This document shows, in pieces, positions 39,951-50,437 of a stretch of 64,000 nucleotides of DNA. A program made the position numbers and the translations under genes. The notes under the pieces were generated by a model, which worked only from the letters and a program-made list of their open reading frames with translations, did no database searches and was not told where the DNA came from. Origin of the DNA: Chlorobiota bacterium (GTDB lineage: Bacteria; Bacteroidota; Ignavibacteria; OLB7); contig JAQBOZ010000027.1 of assembly GCA_028287785.1 (NCBI GenBank), positions 62,001-126,000 of the forward strand. The letters are read 5' to 3'. Position 1 is the first letter of the stretch. Each line of letters opens with the position of its first letter.

Positions 39951-40006
39951 ATCCAGCCCGTAATCCCTCCGTTATTTCCGATTTTATTTCGATCCGCTGA
40001 CGAGAT

Positions 40007-41461
40007 ATGATTTCCCAACCGACATGGCATCTCCCGATCGGCCGGTTATTCCGCGCGATAATCGGATCGAAATTCGTTCCGACGACGATTATTGCCATCG
40101 CGCTTTCCGGCTGCGCTTCAACGCTGAACATACCGAAACCCGATACCGGGGCATTTCATCCGCTTCCAAACCTGGAGGCTTCCACGGTGAGCGTGCCGGT
40201 TTCAATCGATCTTACATCGATATTCAGGGATATTGAAAAAGCTGTCCCCGCCGGCGATAAAGCCTCGGCCGCATATAGGGTGGTGGAAAAAAACACGCTT
40301 GGCGATGTCGGTTTGCGGTACGAAATATGGAGGAATCCGCTGCAATTCTCAGCGCGGGGAAATACGCTGAACGTTGGTGGCCGGGTGTTCTACTGGTTCG
40401 AGCTGGCGCAGAACGTGACAAAGCCGATCATCGGCGGATCGTTCTGGCAGCCGGTTGGATCGTGCGGCAAGGGGGAGCCGCCGCGGGAGGCGCTTGTCGG
40501 CCTGGAGACCAGAGTGAGCTGGAGGGATGACTGGCGTCTGCAATCGAAGACATCGGTACTTCCAACCCAGTTCCCGAATAAATGCACGATAACATTTCTG
40601 AATATCGACGTCACGAAAAAAGTGAGCGAGGCATTCAGCGATGGGTTGATAAAGGGGGCGGCGCTCGCGGACAGCAGGCTGGCGCAGTTCGCCAATGTCC
40701 GCGGCTTCGGCGAGACCGGATGGAAATATCTTCTTGAGCCCATCATGCTCGATTCCGGGATCTGGCTTGTGACAAACCCCTCCGGGGCATTTGCCGGGCC
40801 TGTCCGCGGCTCCGGACAGACGGTGAGCGCAACCGTCGGCTTCACGGCATTTCCTGAAATTGTGTTCGGCGACCGGCCCGAGGTGGAACCATCCCCGCTT
40901 CCTCCGCTTCGGACCAGCGCTCCCGCCGAGGGATTTCACATTACGATCCAGGGGGAGCTGACATACGATGATGCAACGCGGCAGCTTGCCAGGACGCTGG
41001 TGGGAGAGCATTACACGATTGCCGGTCATCATATCGAGATTGTCGATATCAAGGTGTACGGTGGCGAGGATATGATGGTGGTGGAAGCGAACCTGAAGGG
41101 GGATGTGGTGGGAACCGTCTACTGCGTGGGCCGGCCTGATTTTGATGCCGGCACGAACAGGCTTATCGTGCGGGATCTGGACTACAGCGTCGATACGAAA
41201 AATGTGCTGGTGAATGTGGCGGACTGGCTGAGCCATGATGATCTGCGAAATACCATCGCGGAAAAGGCGGAATGGTATCTTTCGGATCAGATTGCGTCGA
41301 TCAGGGAGACGATTGCAAAGGGACTGAACAGAAAATTCGCTCCAAATATCGCAATGAGCGGCTCGGTTACGGCAATTCGTCCCGCCGGGCTTTTCACGAC
41401 GCCCACATCGTTCGTGGCGCGCGTCGTGGCGGACGGCGCGGTCCGGCTCGATATCAAATAA
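40007..41461 (+). CDS. DUF4403-family lipoprotein
   Basis: AIALSGCASTLNIPKPD lipobox; DLTSIFRDIEKAVPA...DVGLRYEIWRNPLQFSARGNTLNV...DLDYSVDTKNVLVNVADWL. Confidence 0.8.
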   Translation: MISQPTWHLPIGRLFRAIIGSKFVPTTIIAIALSGCASTLNIPKPDTGAFHPLPNLEASTVSVPVSIDLTSIFRDIEKAVPAGDKASAAYRVVEKNTLGDVGLRYEIWRNPLQFSARGNTLNVGGRVFYWFELAQNVTKPIIGGSFWQPVGSCGKGEPPREALVGLETRVSWRDDWRLQSKTSVLPTQFPNKCTITFLNIDVTKKVSEAFSDGLIKGAALADSRLAQFANVRGFGETGWKYLLEPIMLDSGIWLVTNPSGAFAGPVRGSGQTVSATVGFTAFPEIVFGDRPEVEPSPLPPLRTSAPAEGFHITIQGELTYDDATRQLARTLVGEHYTIAGHHIEIVDIKVYGGEDMMVVEANLKGDVVGTVYCVGRPDFDAGTNRLIVRDLDYSVDTKNVLVNVADWLSHDDLRNTIAEKAEWYLSDQIASIRETIAKGLNRKFAPNIAMSGSVTAIRPAGLFTTPTSFVARVVADGAVRLDIK

Positions 41462-41478
41462 TCGGCATTAAAAAAATC

Positions 41479-41757
41479 ATGAATAATCAGGATTTAACGG
41501 ACGAGGATCGTGAAGAGATTCTCCGGCTGATACTCTCGGAGGCCGATGGCATCGACGTAAAGGCGGAACTTGGGAAGTATCCGCAGCCATCGCGCAACCT
41601 TTTCCGTCGCGTTGTTCGCGAGGGCGGCCTTGTCACCTCGGGCGATCTCTCCAGCGATGCCTCGGGTGAATCGCGGTTCGTGGCTCCGGTAAAGCTCACG
41701 CCGCGTGGGCGCAGACGCCTGCAGGAGCTGAACACGCCGCGCGAGGGGACGGAATAG
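41479..41757 (+). CDS. Small hypothetical protein
   Basis: MNNQDLTDEDREEILRLILSEADGIDVKAELGKYPQPSRNLFRRVVREGG. Confidence 0.55.
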   Translation: MNNQDLTDEDREEILRLILSEADGIDVKAELGKYPQPSRNLFRRVVREGGLVTSGDLSSDASGESRFVAPVKLTPRGRRRLQELNTPREGTE

Positions 41758-41765
41758 AGGGGACT

Positions 41766-42057
41766 GACTCAATTTGAATCCAGCCCTCCGGTTGACAGCG
41801 CGATGATCCATCGATGATCCTCTTATCACTCCTCAAGCTCCGTCAGGAGCGTGCCGGTTGTAGCATCGATACCTCTGTTTCTCACCCAAGCTCCATCGGA
41901 GCGAACCATTCCCCCGGCACGCGAGGATGGTATGCTCCGATGGAGCCTGGAATTATGGAAGGCGTGGCGATGCTGCAACCGGCACGCCCCGATGGGGCTG
42001 GGAATCCAGATGCCGTATATGACTCCGGGCATCATCCACACCATCTCAAACTGAGTC
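41766..42057. repeat. MITE-like nested inverted-repeat element
   Basis: Outer GACTCAATTTGA/TCAAACTGAGTC, middle GTGCCGGTTGTAGCATCG/CGATGCTGCAACCGGCAC, inner GCTCCATCGGAGC/GCTCCGATGGAGC. Confidence 0.6.
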
Positions 42058-42127
42058 ACGACCGAATAGAGCGATCTCGATCTCGTCGATGGCTTATCAT
42101 TCAACAATATTATCGGGAATATCGAGC

Positions 42128-43099
42128 ATGAAATATACTCACCTCGGCAGGACGGGGCTTCAGGTCAGCAGGCTCTGTCTGGGGACGATGAATTTCGGAC
42201 CGCAGACATCGGAGCCGGACAGCTTCGCGATCATGGACAAGGCGCTGGAACAGGGGATCAATTTCTTCGATACGGCAAATGTCTATGGCTTCGAGCTTGG
42301 ACAGGGGATAACCGAGGGAATTATCGGCAGATGGCTGGCGCAGGGAAATGGTCGCCGCGAGGGAATTGTGCTGGCAACGAAGCTCTATGGAAAGATGGGG
42401 ACGGGAGTCAACGACGCGAAGCTCTCCGCCTATCATATACGGCGTGCGTGCGAGGAGAGCCTGCGGCGCCTCCAGACCGACCACATCGATCTCTATCAGA
42501 TGCACCATATCGACCGGGAGACGCCGTGGGAGGAGATCTGGCAGGCGATGGAGCAACTGGTGCGTGAGGGGAAGGTGCTGTATGTGGGGAGCAGCAATTT
42601 TGCCGCATGGAATATCGCCCAGGCAAATGGCATTGCTCAGTCGCGGCATTTCATGGGGCTGGTTTCGGAGCAGAGCATTTACTCGCTTCGCAACCGACAT
42701 ATCGAGCTTGAGGTAATCCCCGCATGCAGGGCATTGGGGGTTGGCGTGCTTCCCTGGAGCCCGCTCGGCGGCGGAATTCTTGCGGGCGTGCTGGATAAGC
42801 CGGCCACCGGACGCCGGGCCAGCGAGCGGATGCAGGAATCCATCGAAAAGCTCCGCCCGCAGATCGAGCAGTACGAAAAATTCTGTCAGGAACTCGGCCA
42901 CGCTCCGGCCGATGTGGCGCTTGCGTGGACGCTGCATAATCCGGTAATTACCGCGCCGATCATCGGCCCGCGCACGATGGAACAGCTTGAACAGAATATC
43001 GCATCGCTCGATATCGAGCTCTCGCCCGATGCATTGAAGCGTCTCGATGAGATCTGGCCCGGCCCTGGAAATCAGGCGCCGGAAGCATATGCCTGGTAA
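42128..43099 (+). CDS. Aldo/keto reductase
   Basis: MKYTHLGRTGLQVSRLCLGTMNFG; GINFFDTANVYGFELGQG; HIDLYQMHHIDRETPWEE. Confidence 0.96.
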   Translation: MKYTHLGRTGLQVSRLCLGTMNFGPQTSEPDSFAIMDKALEQGINFFDTANVYGFELGQGITEGIIGRWLAQGNGRREGIVLATKLYGKMGTGVNDAKLSAYHIRRACEESLRRLQTDHIDLYQMHHIDRETPWEEIWQAMEQLVREGKVLYVGSSNFAAWNIAQANGIAQSRHFMGLVSEQSIYSLRNRHIELEVIPACRALGVGVLPWSPLGGGILAGVLDKPATGRRASERMQESIEKLRPQIEQYEKFCQELGHAPADVALAWTLHNPVITAPIIGPRTMEQLEQNIASLDIELSPDALKRLDEIWPGPGNQAPEAYAW

Positions 43100-43193
43100 T
43101 CTTGCCCAGCGATAAAGCGGTTTCCGGCACATTTTTTCGATCAGAAATAATCGACTGGTGCGGGAATCGCGGGAAGATCGGCAATGTCATGCA

Positions 43194-43228
43194 AGAGCCC
43201 TTCGTTGATAGCAACGGAGGGCTTTTTG
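43194..43228 (+). terminator. Intrinsic terminator
   Basis: AGCCCTTCGTTG-atag-CAACGGAGGGCTTTTT. Confidence 0.8.
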
Positions 43229-43524
43229 CGATATTACTATTGACAGTCTCCGGTCTCTCGCCCGAGGTGCGTCCTGACTGCCGGCGATCGATGCGCGCTC
43301 AGACGATCTCAAAGTGATGGAGAGGTTCGGCGGTGAGGTCTGGGGGCATCGGAGCAACACCCGTGCACACGGATAACGATGCTGATTTCGTACTTTGATC
43401 GAGCGCGAAAGTCGCCCGGAACTTCGGCAGGTTCGTATGGAGTTCGGCTTCAACCGCAACGGGTTATCCACCCATACCAATGAAGGACAGCACTCTGAAT
43501 TTTCACACATTAAAGGAGCACGAC

Positions 43525-43896
43525 ATGGAACTCGGCAACTTTTCAATCAGCCTGGCAGTCAAGGATCTGGAGGCTTCGAGAGAGTTTTATGAGAAATTCG
43601 GTTTCACGGTCTTCGGCGGAGAGCCGTCGCAGAACTGGCTGATCCTGAAGAACGGCGATCACGTCATCGGCCTGTTTCAAGGCATGTTCGAAAAGAATAT
43701 TCTCACCTTCAATCCCGGCTGGGACAACAACGTCCAACAACTGGCGACGTTCACGGACATACGCGAACTCCAGCGCCAGCTCAAGGCGCAGGGCGTGTCG
43801 TTGACCAGTGAGGCGGACGAGAGCACGACGGGCCCCGCGAGCTTTATCGCGGTTGACCCTGATGGGAACCCTGTTTTCGTCGATCAGCATGTCTGA
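43525..43896 (+). CDS. Glyoxalase/VOC-superfamily protein
   Basis: [32 protein letters not shown]...[27 protein letters not shown]. Confidence 0.9.
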   Translation: MELGNFSISLAVKDLEASREFYEKFGFTVFGGEPSQNWLILKNGDHVIGLFQGMFEKNILTFNPGWDNNVQQLATFTDIRELQRQLKAQGVSLTSEADESTTGPASFIAVDPDGNPVFVDQHV

Positions 43897-44079
43897 TTTG
43901 GGGAAATCAGTGTCACCGGCCCTGTCAGGTATCGGCTGAATGTGCTCCGGCGCATGGACGAATTGCTTCCGGCTGAGAGTGGTTGGATGTCATGGCACAA
44001 CATTACCCAATGAGATTACCTGTCAATACTATGCCCGTTACAGGAGAATCCTGCAGGGCATCGTAAAACATTCCAACGG

Positions 44080-45117
44080 CTACAGCCCGGCAATCCACTC
44101 TCCCCATTTCGCGGCATCGAACCCATAATCACGTCCGCTTATGGCGGCTAAAAAATCGTGTGCCACTTCGCGTTCGAATTGATGGTGTGCCTGGAGATAT
44201 CCAAGAACAAGATCGGCATTGCCATGAAGAAGTGGCGATGCAAGCGTTGGTGATATTCCGGTCTTTGTCAACATCACCAGCGTCGGTGTCAGGGCGAAGA
44301 GATTTGTGCCGGCAAGGATATGCCTCAAGGCGGGAACGGCCGGCATCCAGTGGATGGTACGCGGCTTATCGTCAACCAGGTTTCCGAGTGATGTGCGCGC
44401 CGCCTCACGCACGTTTGAGCTCGAATCGCGCTCGGCATCCACCAGGATATGCCATGTGGAATCATTATCGGCAAAATTGAGCAGCATGGATGCCGCAAGG
44501 GTTCGTCGTGCTTCACTGCTGTCGGTTGCAAGCACGCGCATGGCAAGCGTCCGGTCCTGCCCGGTGCGATGATCGCCGAGGAATTTCCAGAGTGATTTCA
44601 CGAGAGCCATGTCAATGGTTATGCTGGAATTATGCTCCCGTATCGACTTCGTTTCAGCCACGACCTCGTTAACCGCGTCGGCCTGTTTTTCGGCGAGAAT
44701 ATGGTGATATGTCTGAACGGCGATATTGATCGACAACGCCTTTGATTGCGGAATCGTCAACAGCGGATTCCAGTCGGAAGGGATGGCGACACTGCCGGTC
44801 TGAGCCGGAAGATATTGAACCCTGTCCCGGAATTCCTTCTCCACGACGGTGACAACCCAGTAGATGGAATCGTTCTCCATATAGGCGTTGACCGCCGCAT
44901 CAGGAAACTCGAAGTCGCTTTTCAATACAGCAGCGCATGCATGGGCTCCCGAGCCTGGCGATGATGCATAAATCGCATTCCAGAGTTGCTGGGGATTCCA
45001 GGATCGGAGGCCGATAAACTCCAGCGGGCCGGATGGCGTTGCGATTGTCTGGGCCTGAAGTTCAGCGATGCCAGCAAAGGTCGCCATCAGGATAAACGCA
45101 AAACAATGTCTGATCAT
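44080..45117 (-). CDS. Hypothetical secreted protein, possible HEAT-like repeats
   Basis: Signal peptide MIRHCFAFILMATFAGIAELQAQ; helical C-terminal half. Confidence 0.6.
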   Translation of the reverse strand: MIRHCFAFILMATFAGIAELQAQTIATPSGPLEFIGLRSWNPQQLWNAIYASSPGSGAHACAAVLKSDFEFPDAAVNAYMENDSIYWVVTVVEKEFRDRVQYLPAQTGSVAIPSDWNPLLTIPQSKALSINIAVQTYHHILAEKQADAVNEVVAETKSIREHNSSITIDMALVKSLWKFLGDHRTGQDRTLAMRVLATDSSEARRTLAASMLLNFADNDSTWHILVDAERDSSSNVREAARTSLGNLVDDKPRTIHWMPAVPALRHILAGTNLFALTPTLVMLTKTGISPTLASPLLHGNADLVLGYLQAHHQFEREVAHDFLAAISGRDYGFDAAKWGEWIAGL

Positions 45118-45151
45118 AATGTTTTTGATACTACAGGTTTTCTGGAGGTTA

Positions 45152-45631
45152 TTAATATCCTCCGCTTGCCACTCCCAGATCAATCACGGGCAGATAACCG
45201 ATCAACGAAAGCTCGTGCCTTCCCACTCCCCGAAGCGTGGGAAGAAGATTATATCCGTACACCAAACGGACCCCCATTGCGCCAAGTCCGATTTCAGGGC
45301 GTAGAACGATCTCGCTATGAGTAAAGTCCGAATAGTATCCCATATTCATTCCAAATGCCAGCAGAGCATCGGCCCAGTACCCCACCTCGACGCCCACCGA
45401 ACGTGCGTGGGATGCCTCGACGACTCCGGTAAGCTTCCACCCTCCATACCCCCATTTGTAGTGGGCACCGGCGTCCTTTGCATAGGTGACGCCGGCTTCC
45501 ACTCTTGTCCAGTATCCGCAATGGATTCCTCCCATCGGCCCAAAGCTGTTATGGGGCTGGGCATGCGCTCTGTGCGATAAACATGCAAGCGCGCTGATGA
45601 TCGCAAGGGCTGCAATTCGACCTTTCCGCAT
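45152..45631 (-). CDS. Hypothetical secreted protein
   Basis: MRKGRIAALAIISALACLSHRAHAQ signal-like N-terminus. Confidence 0.55.
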   Translation of the reverse strand: MRKGRIAALAIISALACLSHRAHAQPHNSFGPMGGIHCGYWTRVEAGVTYAKDAGAHYKWGYGGWKLTGVVEASHARSVGVEVGYWADALLAFGMNMGYYSDFTHSEIVLRPEIGLGAMGVRLVYGYNLLPTLRGVGRHELSLIGYLPVIDLGVASGGY

Positions 45632-45885
45632 ATCGATTTCTCCCGTTCCGACATGAACATTGCCTCGTCATGGCCCACGAACCGCCATACCGAGTGATAA
45701 CGATCTGATTGCCCGATAATAGTCACGCAGGGCTGTACAATCAATGCGGATGCGTAGATTGGCGCAACCGGCTGATCCCGATCAGTCGCCATATCGGGTT
45801 TTCCGCTGCCGGCGGTGGGGGCCGCTGATTGCCGCATCAAGGTTTATCTCTCCGGCTCAATCTTCATTCAATCGAGGTCCACGCG

Positions 45886-47307
45886 ATGAGAATGTTTCTC
45901 CTGCTTGCCACGCTGTTGCTTCTGAACTCTCTTTCCGCGCATGCCACAACATGGGTGGTTGGTCCAACTCGCTCCTACACGGCGCCGAGCAAGGTCTCCG
46001 GGCTTGTTCAGAGTGGTGATACGGTGGCAATCGATGCGGGCGTGTATAGCCTGGATGTCACCCGCTGGGCCGCCAATAATCTTGTGCTGATGGGAATGGG
46101 TGGCTACGCCCATTTGAATGCGGGTAAAACCAGCTTCGGCGGCAAGGCGATCTGGGTGATATCGGGAAATAATACGACGGTGGAGTCGGTGGAATTTTCG
46201 GATTGTGCGTGCCCTGACCATAATGGTGCGGGCATTCGGCAGGAGGGAAATAATCTGACGGTGCGTCACTGCTATTTCCATGACAACGAGGATGGAATTC
46301 TGGGCGGCGGCGATGCCACAAGCGCTCTTGTGGTCGAACATTCGGAGTTCAGCCATAATGGATTTGGCGATGGATATTCGCATAATCTTTATATCGGCAA
46401 TATCTACAGCCTGACATTTCAGTTCAATTACTCCCACGGCGCCGTGATCGGCCATGAATTGAAAAGTCGCGCATATCGAAATTATATCCTGTATAACCGT
46501 ATCTCCAACGAGGCAACGGGAACGGCAAGCCGTGAAATCGATCTTCCGAATGGAGGGACCGCGATTCTTATCGGCAATGAGATTCAGCAGGGGCCGCAGG
46601 GGACGAATTCCGGGATTATAGGATACGGACTGGAAGGGCTGAGCAATCCCACACCCCACCGGCTGGTGCTTGTCCACAATACGATCGTGAATGAGAAGGG
46701 AAGCGGAACATTTATCGCCGTTCAGGCCGGCACGGAGTTCTTCAAGGCGCGGGGAAATGTTTTCGCGGGGCCGGGAAACCTCTTTTCCGGATCGGCGATG
46801 ACGATCGATACCATGAACAATATGGAACTGAGCGCTTCGGTCGCGGGATTCGTCGCCTTATCCAATTATGATTATCATCTCGTCTCTTCTTCTCCGCTCA
46901 TCGATAAGGGGGCCGATCCTGGCTTCGATGGGACATATGCGCTTGTGCCGACCGCTGAATATCTTCATCCGGCGTCGGGGGAGAGCAGGGTTTCAAGCGG
47001 GCAGATGGATATCGGCGCCCATGAATATCATGGGCCCGCCGGGGTTGCCGTCCATGCGGCCGATGCAGTGGTTATCGGCATCAGGCCCAACCCGTTTTCC
47101 TCATACGCCATTATGGACTATGCCGGCCTGCCGAAACATTCGCTGCTGATTATTTCCGATGCGATGGGAAATGATGTCAGGCGGGTTTCGCTGGAGGGGA
47201 CCGGGGAGGCGATTTCCCGTGAAGGATTGCCCGCCGGCATCTATTTCGGAAGAATTATCGGGAGTGACGGGAATATTGCAGGCGTGGCGCGGTTCGTGAT
47301 TGAATAG
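45886..47307 (+). CDS. Right-handed parallel beta-helix secreted protein with T9SS type-A sorting domain
   Basis: MRMFLLLATLLLLNSLSAHATTW signal; beta-helix-like NNLTVRHCYFHDNEDGILGG; C-term VVIGIRPNPFSSYAIMDYAGL...GLPAGIYFGRII. Confidence 0.85.
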   Translation: MRMFLLLATLLLLNSLSAHATTWVVGPTRSYTAPSKVSGLVQSGDTVAIDAGVYSLDVTRWAANNLVLMGMGGYAHLNAGKTSFGGKAIWVISGNNTTVESVEFSDCACPDHNGAGIRQEGNNLTVRHCYFHDNEDGILGGGDATSALVVEHSEFSHNGFGDGYSHNLYIGNIYSLTFQFNYSHGAVIGHELKSRAYRNYILYNRISNEATGTASREIDLPNGGTAILIGNEIQQGPQGTNSGIIGYGLEGLSNPTPHRLVLVHNTIVNEKGSGTFIAVQAGTEFFKARGNVFAGPGNLFSGSAMTIDTMNNMELSASVAGFVALSNYDYHLVSSSPLIDKGADPGFDGTYALVPTAEYLHPASGESRVSSGQMDIGAHEYHGPAGVAVHAADAVVIGIRPNPFSSYAIMDYAGLPKHSLLIISDAMGNDVRRVSLEGTGEAISREGLPAGIYFGRIIGSDGNIAGVARFVIE

Positions 47308-47389
47308 GTTGAAATGCCGTACCCGGCCGTATCCCGTGGCCGGGTATTCCGATACGCGCGGTCCGTGGCTTATCGTATAAATCTTTTTC

Positions 47390-48883
47390 CTACTGCACGA
47401 TTAATCGATCCGACACCTGTTCTTCACGATCCGACCGGACCACCACCACGTACGCTCCCGGCGTCACGCCGCCAAGTTCCACGTTGACCATATGAGTTCC
47501 GGGGACGGCCGTCGTTGCGGCCATCAGTTCGCGGACAAACTCCCCGCGGATGCCGTACAACGCCGCCCTGATCGTCCTCTGATTTTCCACTGTATAGCGC
47601 ATCGTCATGGAGCCGTGCGCGGGATTCGGGGAAACACTCAGGCCGCTCAACGCCCCGGAAATCCTCTTGCAGTAGTTGGAGAGCAGCGGCACCCCCGTCA
47701 TCCGGCTGCATGCCTCACCGGGGGGGAGGTTGCACTCCACCACATCGGCAATGACTGTCAATTCCTTCTGAAGCGAGATACGATAGCGTGCCGGAAGGGC
47801 CGCGACGAACTCCGGCGTGGGATAGTACCAGAGGATGACATCGGCTCCGCGAGTGCTCCCGCTTCCACCGATCTGCCTCTCTCCAAGCCGTATGTGCACC
47901 GGCACCAGGATGCGCGCGGGGCTGGCCTGATCCCCGTCATCCATCGCGCCGCCATTGTCGTGCGTGAACGTCCGTTCCAGCGCGTTGACCATGGAGCTGA
48001 TGGATCGCTTTGCCGAATCCATGATCGGCGATCGATTGAATGAGCTCAGCGCGACCGTGTTGCTGTGCTCCCCCTTCACATAGGAGTTCAGCACGATGAT
48101 CGGTGCTATGCGCGAGTAATCGTTTACCCTGGTCCACCCGTCCTTCCTGGTAATCACGCCGGACGTGTCGATGGCAAGGCGCATTCTGACGATCCCCGTC
48201 CGCTGCGTGGTATCCATTCCCATCGTCGCGAATGTCGCGCGATCCTGTGCCGTCGCGATGGTATAGTACTCTTCACCGGCCGTCTGTATCCCGCCGCCGG
48301 CGAATGTGACGCCGAGAGGCTTCAGCTCATCATTGCTCAGTTCCAGCATGGGAAGCGTTGAAATCGCCGGGTGCCGTGGGGCGATATCCATCATTCCATC
48401 CGGCTTCTCCCGCATCGCCCCCGCCGGTCGCGGCTGCCGCGTGTGGACAATGGGATTCGAGCTGCCCCGCATGGCGATGGGCTCTTCGCGTCGAGCAGGA
48501 ACGTTCCCCGCTTCCGGGCCATCGGTTATTCCGATAGCCCGTGTCGATGCCTTCATATCGGGATGCGTCGCGGGTTGTGGAATGCCGGCCCTGCTGGCCG
48601 CGGGAGCCGTGGTCGCGTCACCGTGGGAAGCAATCGGGGTGATGGCTCGATCCGGCCCGGCGACCGGCAGCAGCCAGAAGCCGGTGAGCGCGATGGCAAC
48701 CGCGGCGCCGCCGACCCCGATCCATCGAACCGCGCGCCTCGATGCGGGCCCATGCGGCACCGATGCCGGCTCCGCCGGTGGGCGCTCGATCAGCGATTGT
48801 ATCTCCTCCGTTGTGAACGATGCCGCCGGCGTCTCCCGGAGAAGCTCGAACAACTGGCTGTAGGTCCGTTCCGATCCGTTCAT
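47390..48883 (-). CDS. Anti-sigma-like membrane-anchored protein ending in a T9SS type-A sorting domain
   Basis: N-term cytoplasmic MNGSERTYSQLFELLRE..., TM VRWIGVGGAAVAIALTGFWLLPV, C-term SGLSVSPNPAHGSMTMRYTV...GGVTPGAYVVVVRSDREEQVSDRLIVQ; ATGA overlap with upstream sigma gene. Confidence 0.7.
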   Translation of the reverse strand: MNGSERTYSQLFELLRETPAASFTTEEIQSLIERPPAEPASVPHGPASRRAVRWIGVGGAAVAIALTGFWLLPVAGPDRAITPIASHGDATTAPAASRAGIPQPATHPDMKASTRAIGITDGPEAGNVPARREEPIAMRGSSNPIVHTRQPRPAGAMREKPDGMMDIAPRHPAISTLPMLELSNDELKPLGVTFAGGGIQTAGEEYYTIATAQDRATFATMGMDTTQRTGIVRMRLAIDTSGVITRKDGWTRVNDYSRIAPIIVLNSYVKGEHSNTVALSSFNRSPIMDSAKRSISSMVNALERTFTHDNGGAMDDGDQASPARILVPVHIRLGERQIGGSGSTRGADVILWYYPTPEFVAALPARYRISLQKELTVIADVVECNLPPGEACSRMTGVPLLSNYCKRISGALSGLSVSPNPAHGSMTMRYTVENQRTIRAALYGIRGEFVRELMAATTAVPGTHMVNVELGGVTPGAYVVVVRSDREEQVSDRLIVQ

Positions 48884-49488
48884 CGATGTATCCCGATTTC
48901 TGTGCCTAGTTCGGTTGGAATCGCCGCCAGGGCGGGGGCTTCCGTATGGTCGATTGTCCCGCCGCGCGCAACGGTGGCGGGCGCCGGGGCATCCACCCCC
49001 ATCAGCTTCGCCAGCCGCTTTCTTCCGCGGGCTATCCGCACGCGCACGGCCACCAGCGTCCCCCCCTGAATATCCCGCACTTCGGCGGTCGAGAAGCCGG
49101 CCAGCTCGAAGAGGAGCACCGCTTCCCGCTGCTTTTCCGGCAGTCGTTGCAGGGCATCGTGCAGCCTGCCGATATCCACCGCCACATCAGCCGGAATTCC
49201 GGGGTCGGGAAGTCGCTCCGCTTCAAGGGTGTCGATGTCGATCGTCCTGCCGGTGTGCATCCGGCCGCGGGCCACTCTGGTCGCGATCGTGAAGAGGAAG
49301 CTGAGGAATGCCTCGTCGTGGCGAAGGGTTTCGAGACGTTGGAAAGCGATAAGGATGGTTTCGCCGATGATATCCTTTGCGCGCTCGGCATCGCGCGTCA
49401 TGGCGGACACGAACCTCTGCAACCGTGGCTGGGCCGGCTGGAACAGGGTCATGAAGCGTTGCTGCTTCTCGGTCTGCGCTTTCGCCAT
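48880..49488 (-). CDS. ECF-type RNA polymerase sigma factor
   Basis: RFVSAMTRDAERAKDIIGETILIAFQRLETLRHDEAFLSFLFTIATRVARGR...LQRLPEKQREAVLLFELAGFSTAEVRDIQGGTLVAVRVRIARGRKRL. Confidence 0.9.
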   Translation of the reverse strand: MAKAQTEKQQRFMTLFQPAQPRLQRFVSAMTRDAERAKDIIGETILIAFQRLETLRHDEAFLSFLFTIATRVARGRMHTGRTIDIDTLEAERLPDPGIPADVAVDIGRLHDALQRLPEKQREAVLLFELAGFSTAEVRDIQGGTLVAVRVRIARGRKRLAKLMGVDAPAPATVARGGTIDHTEAPALAAIPTELGTEIGIHR

Positions 49489-49654
49489 GGATACAGTCTC
49501 TCTCTCATTTCAGCGGGAGGGCATGGGGCCCGACCCGTGCATATGCGCGATCCTCACGCGGGATCATTGAGGCACCGGCTACCCCGATACGCGGGGAGAT
49601 TCCGGCCGTTCGACCGGAATCTCCCTCAATGCGTTCCATGTGCCGGTCTGCCCG

Positions 49655-50437
49655 CTAGTGGGCTCCAACGGAGGTGGACACCTGCGGCGTAACCGACGAT
49701 TTTCCGGTCGTGGAGAGCCCGGCCATCGTGCCATTGATCGGGATATCGATCGATGGCATTTCGCTGGTGGAGGTCTTCATCGTAATGGTGCCGTTCAGGC
49801 CGTTCGCGTCCTTCGGGGTCACAAAGGCCTTCACCACGAACTCCTCTCCCGGCTTCAGCTCCCTGGTTCCCTTCATATCGAATCGAACGGCGATGTTTGC
49901 TCCATCGACGAGCTTCGGTGGTTCGATGGTGAACGGCTTGTCCCCCGTGTTCTTGATCGTCACCGGCGATGCGACCGATTCCACTCCCAGCTTCCCATCA
50001 TTCACCAGCATGTACTGCATCGGCGCGATGGTGACCGCGCGATGGACATCGGCCTTCAGGTAGAGCATGCGCGATGTGGCCGCGGGGGAGGATGAATCGT
50101 TGGATGTGATGGTCACAACCTTCTCCACGGGGCCGGTCTTGCTGGCGACATCGAGCGAGATGTTGATGTTTGCGGTCTCCCCCGGCTTCAGCAGGTTCTT
50201 ATCGATCGGCGCCACCGTGCATCCGCATCCGGGGCGCACGTCGCTGATCTTCAGATCGGCGTTGCCGGAGTTTTTCACCTGCACCACCGTGGTCAGCTTG
50301 CCGGGGGAGACCTTCCCCCAGTCGTGGGTATCCCCGCCGATGATCTCCAGTTTCGGCTGTGCACAGGCCGTCGCGCCCGCGACACATGCCATGGCGAAGG
50401 CCGTTGTTGCCATGCGAATCAGTGAGCTACGATGCAT
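49655..50437 (-). CDS. DUF1573-family periplasmic protein
   Basis: HDWGKVSPGKLTTVVQVKNSGNADLKISDVRPGCGCTVAPIDKNLLKPGETANINISLD. Confidence 0.88.
   Translation of the reverse strand: MHRSSLIRMATTAFAMACVAGATACAQPKLEIIGGDTHDWGKVSPGKLTTVVQVKNSGNADLKISDVRPGCGCTVAPIDKNLLKPGETANINISLDVASKTGPVEKVVTITSNDSSSPAATSRMLYLKADVHRAVTIAPMQYMLVNDGKLGVESVASPVTIKNTGDKPFTIEPPKLVDGANIAVRFDMKGTRELKPGEEFVVKAFVTPKDANGLNGTITMKTSTSEMPSIDIPINGTMAGLSTTGKSSVTPQVSTSVGAH

Noticed and set aside
45743-45890. Extended upstream start for the beta-helix protein
   Set aside because: Signal peptide begins cleanly at MRMFLLLATLLLL (45886); upstream residues are not signal-like.
47322-47349. Terminator candidate TACCCGGCC...GGCCGGGTA
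   Set aside because: Good hairpin but no T tract on either side; not supported as an intrinsic terminator.
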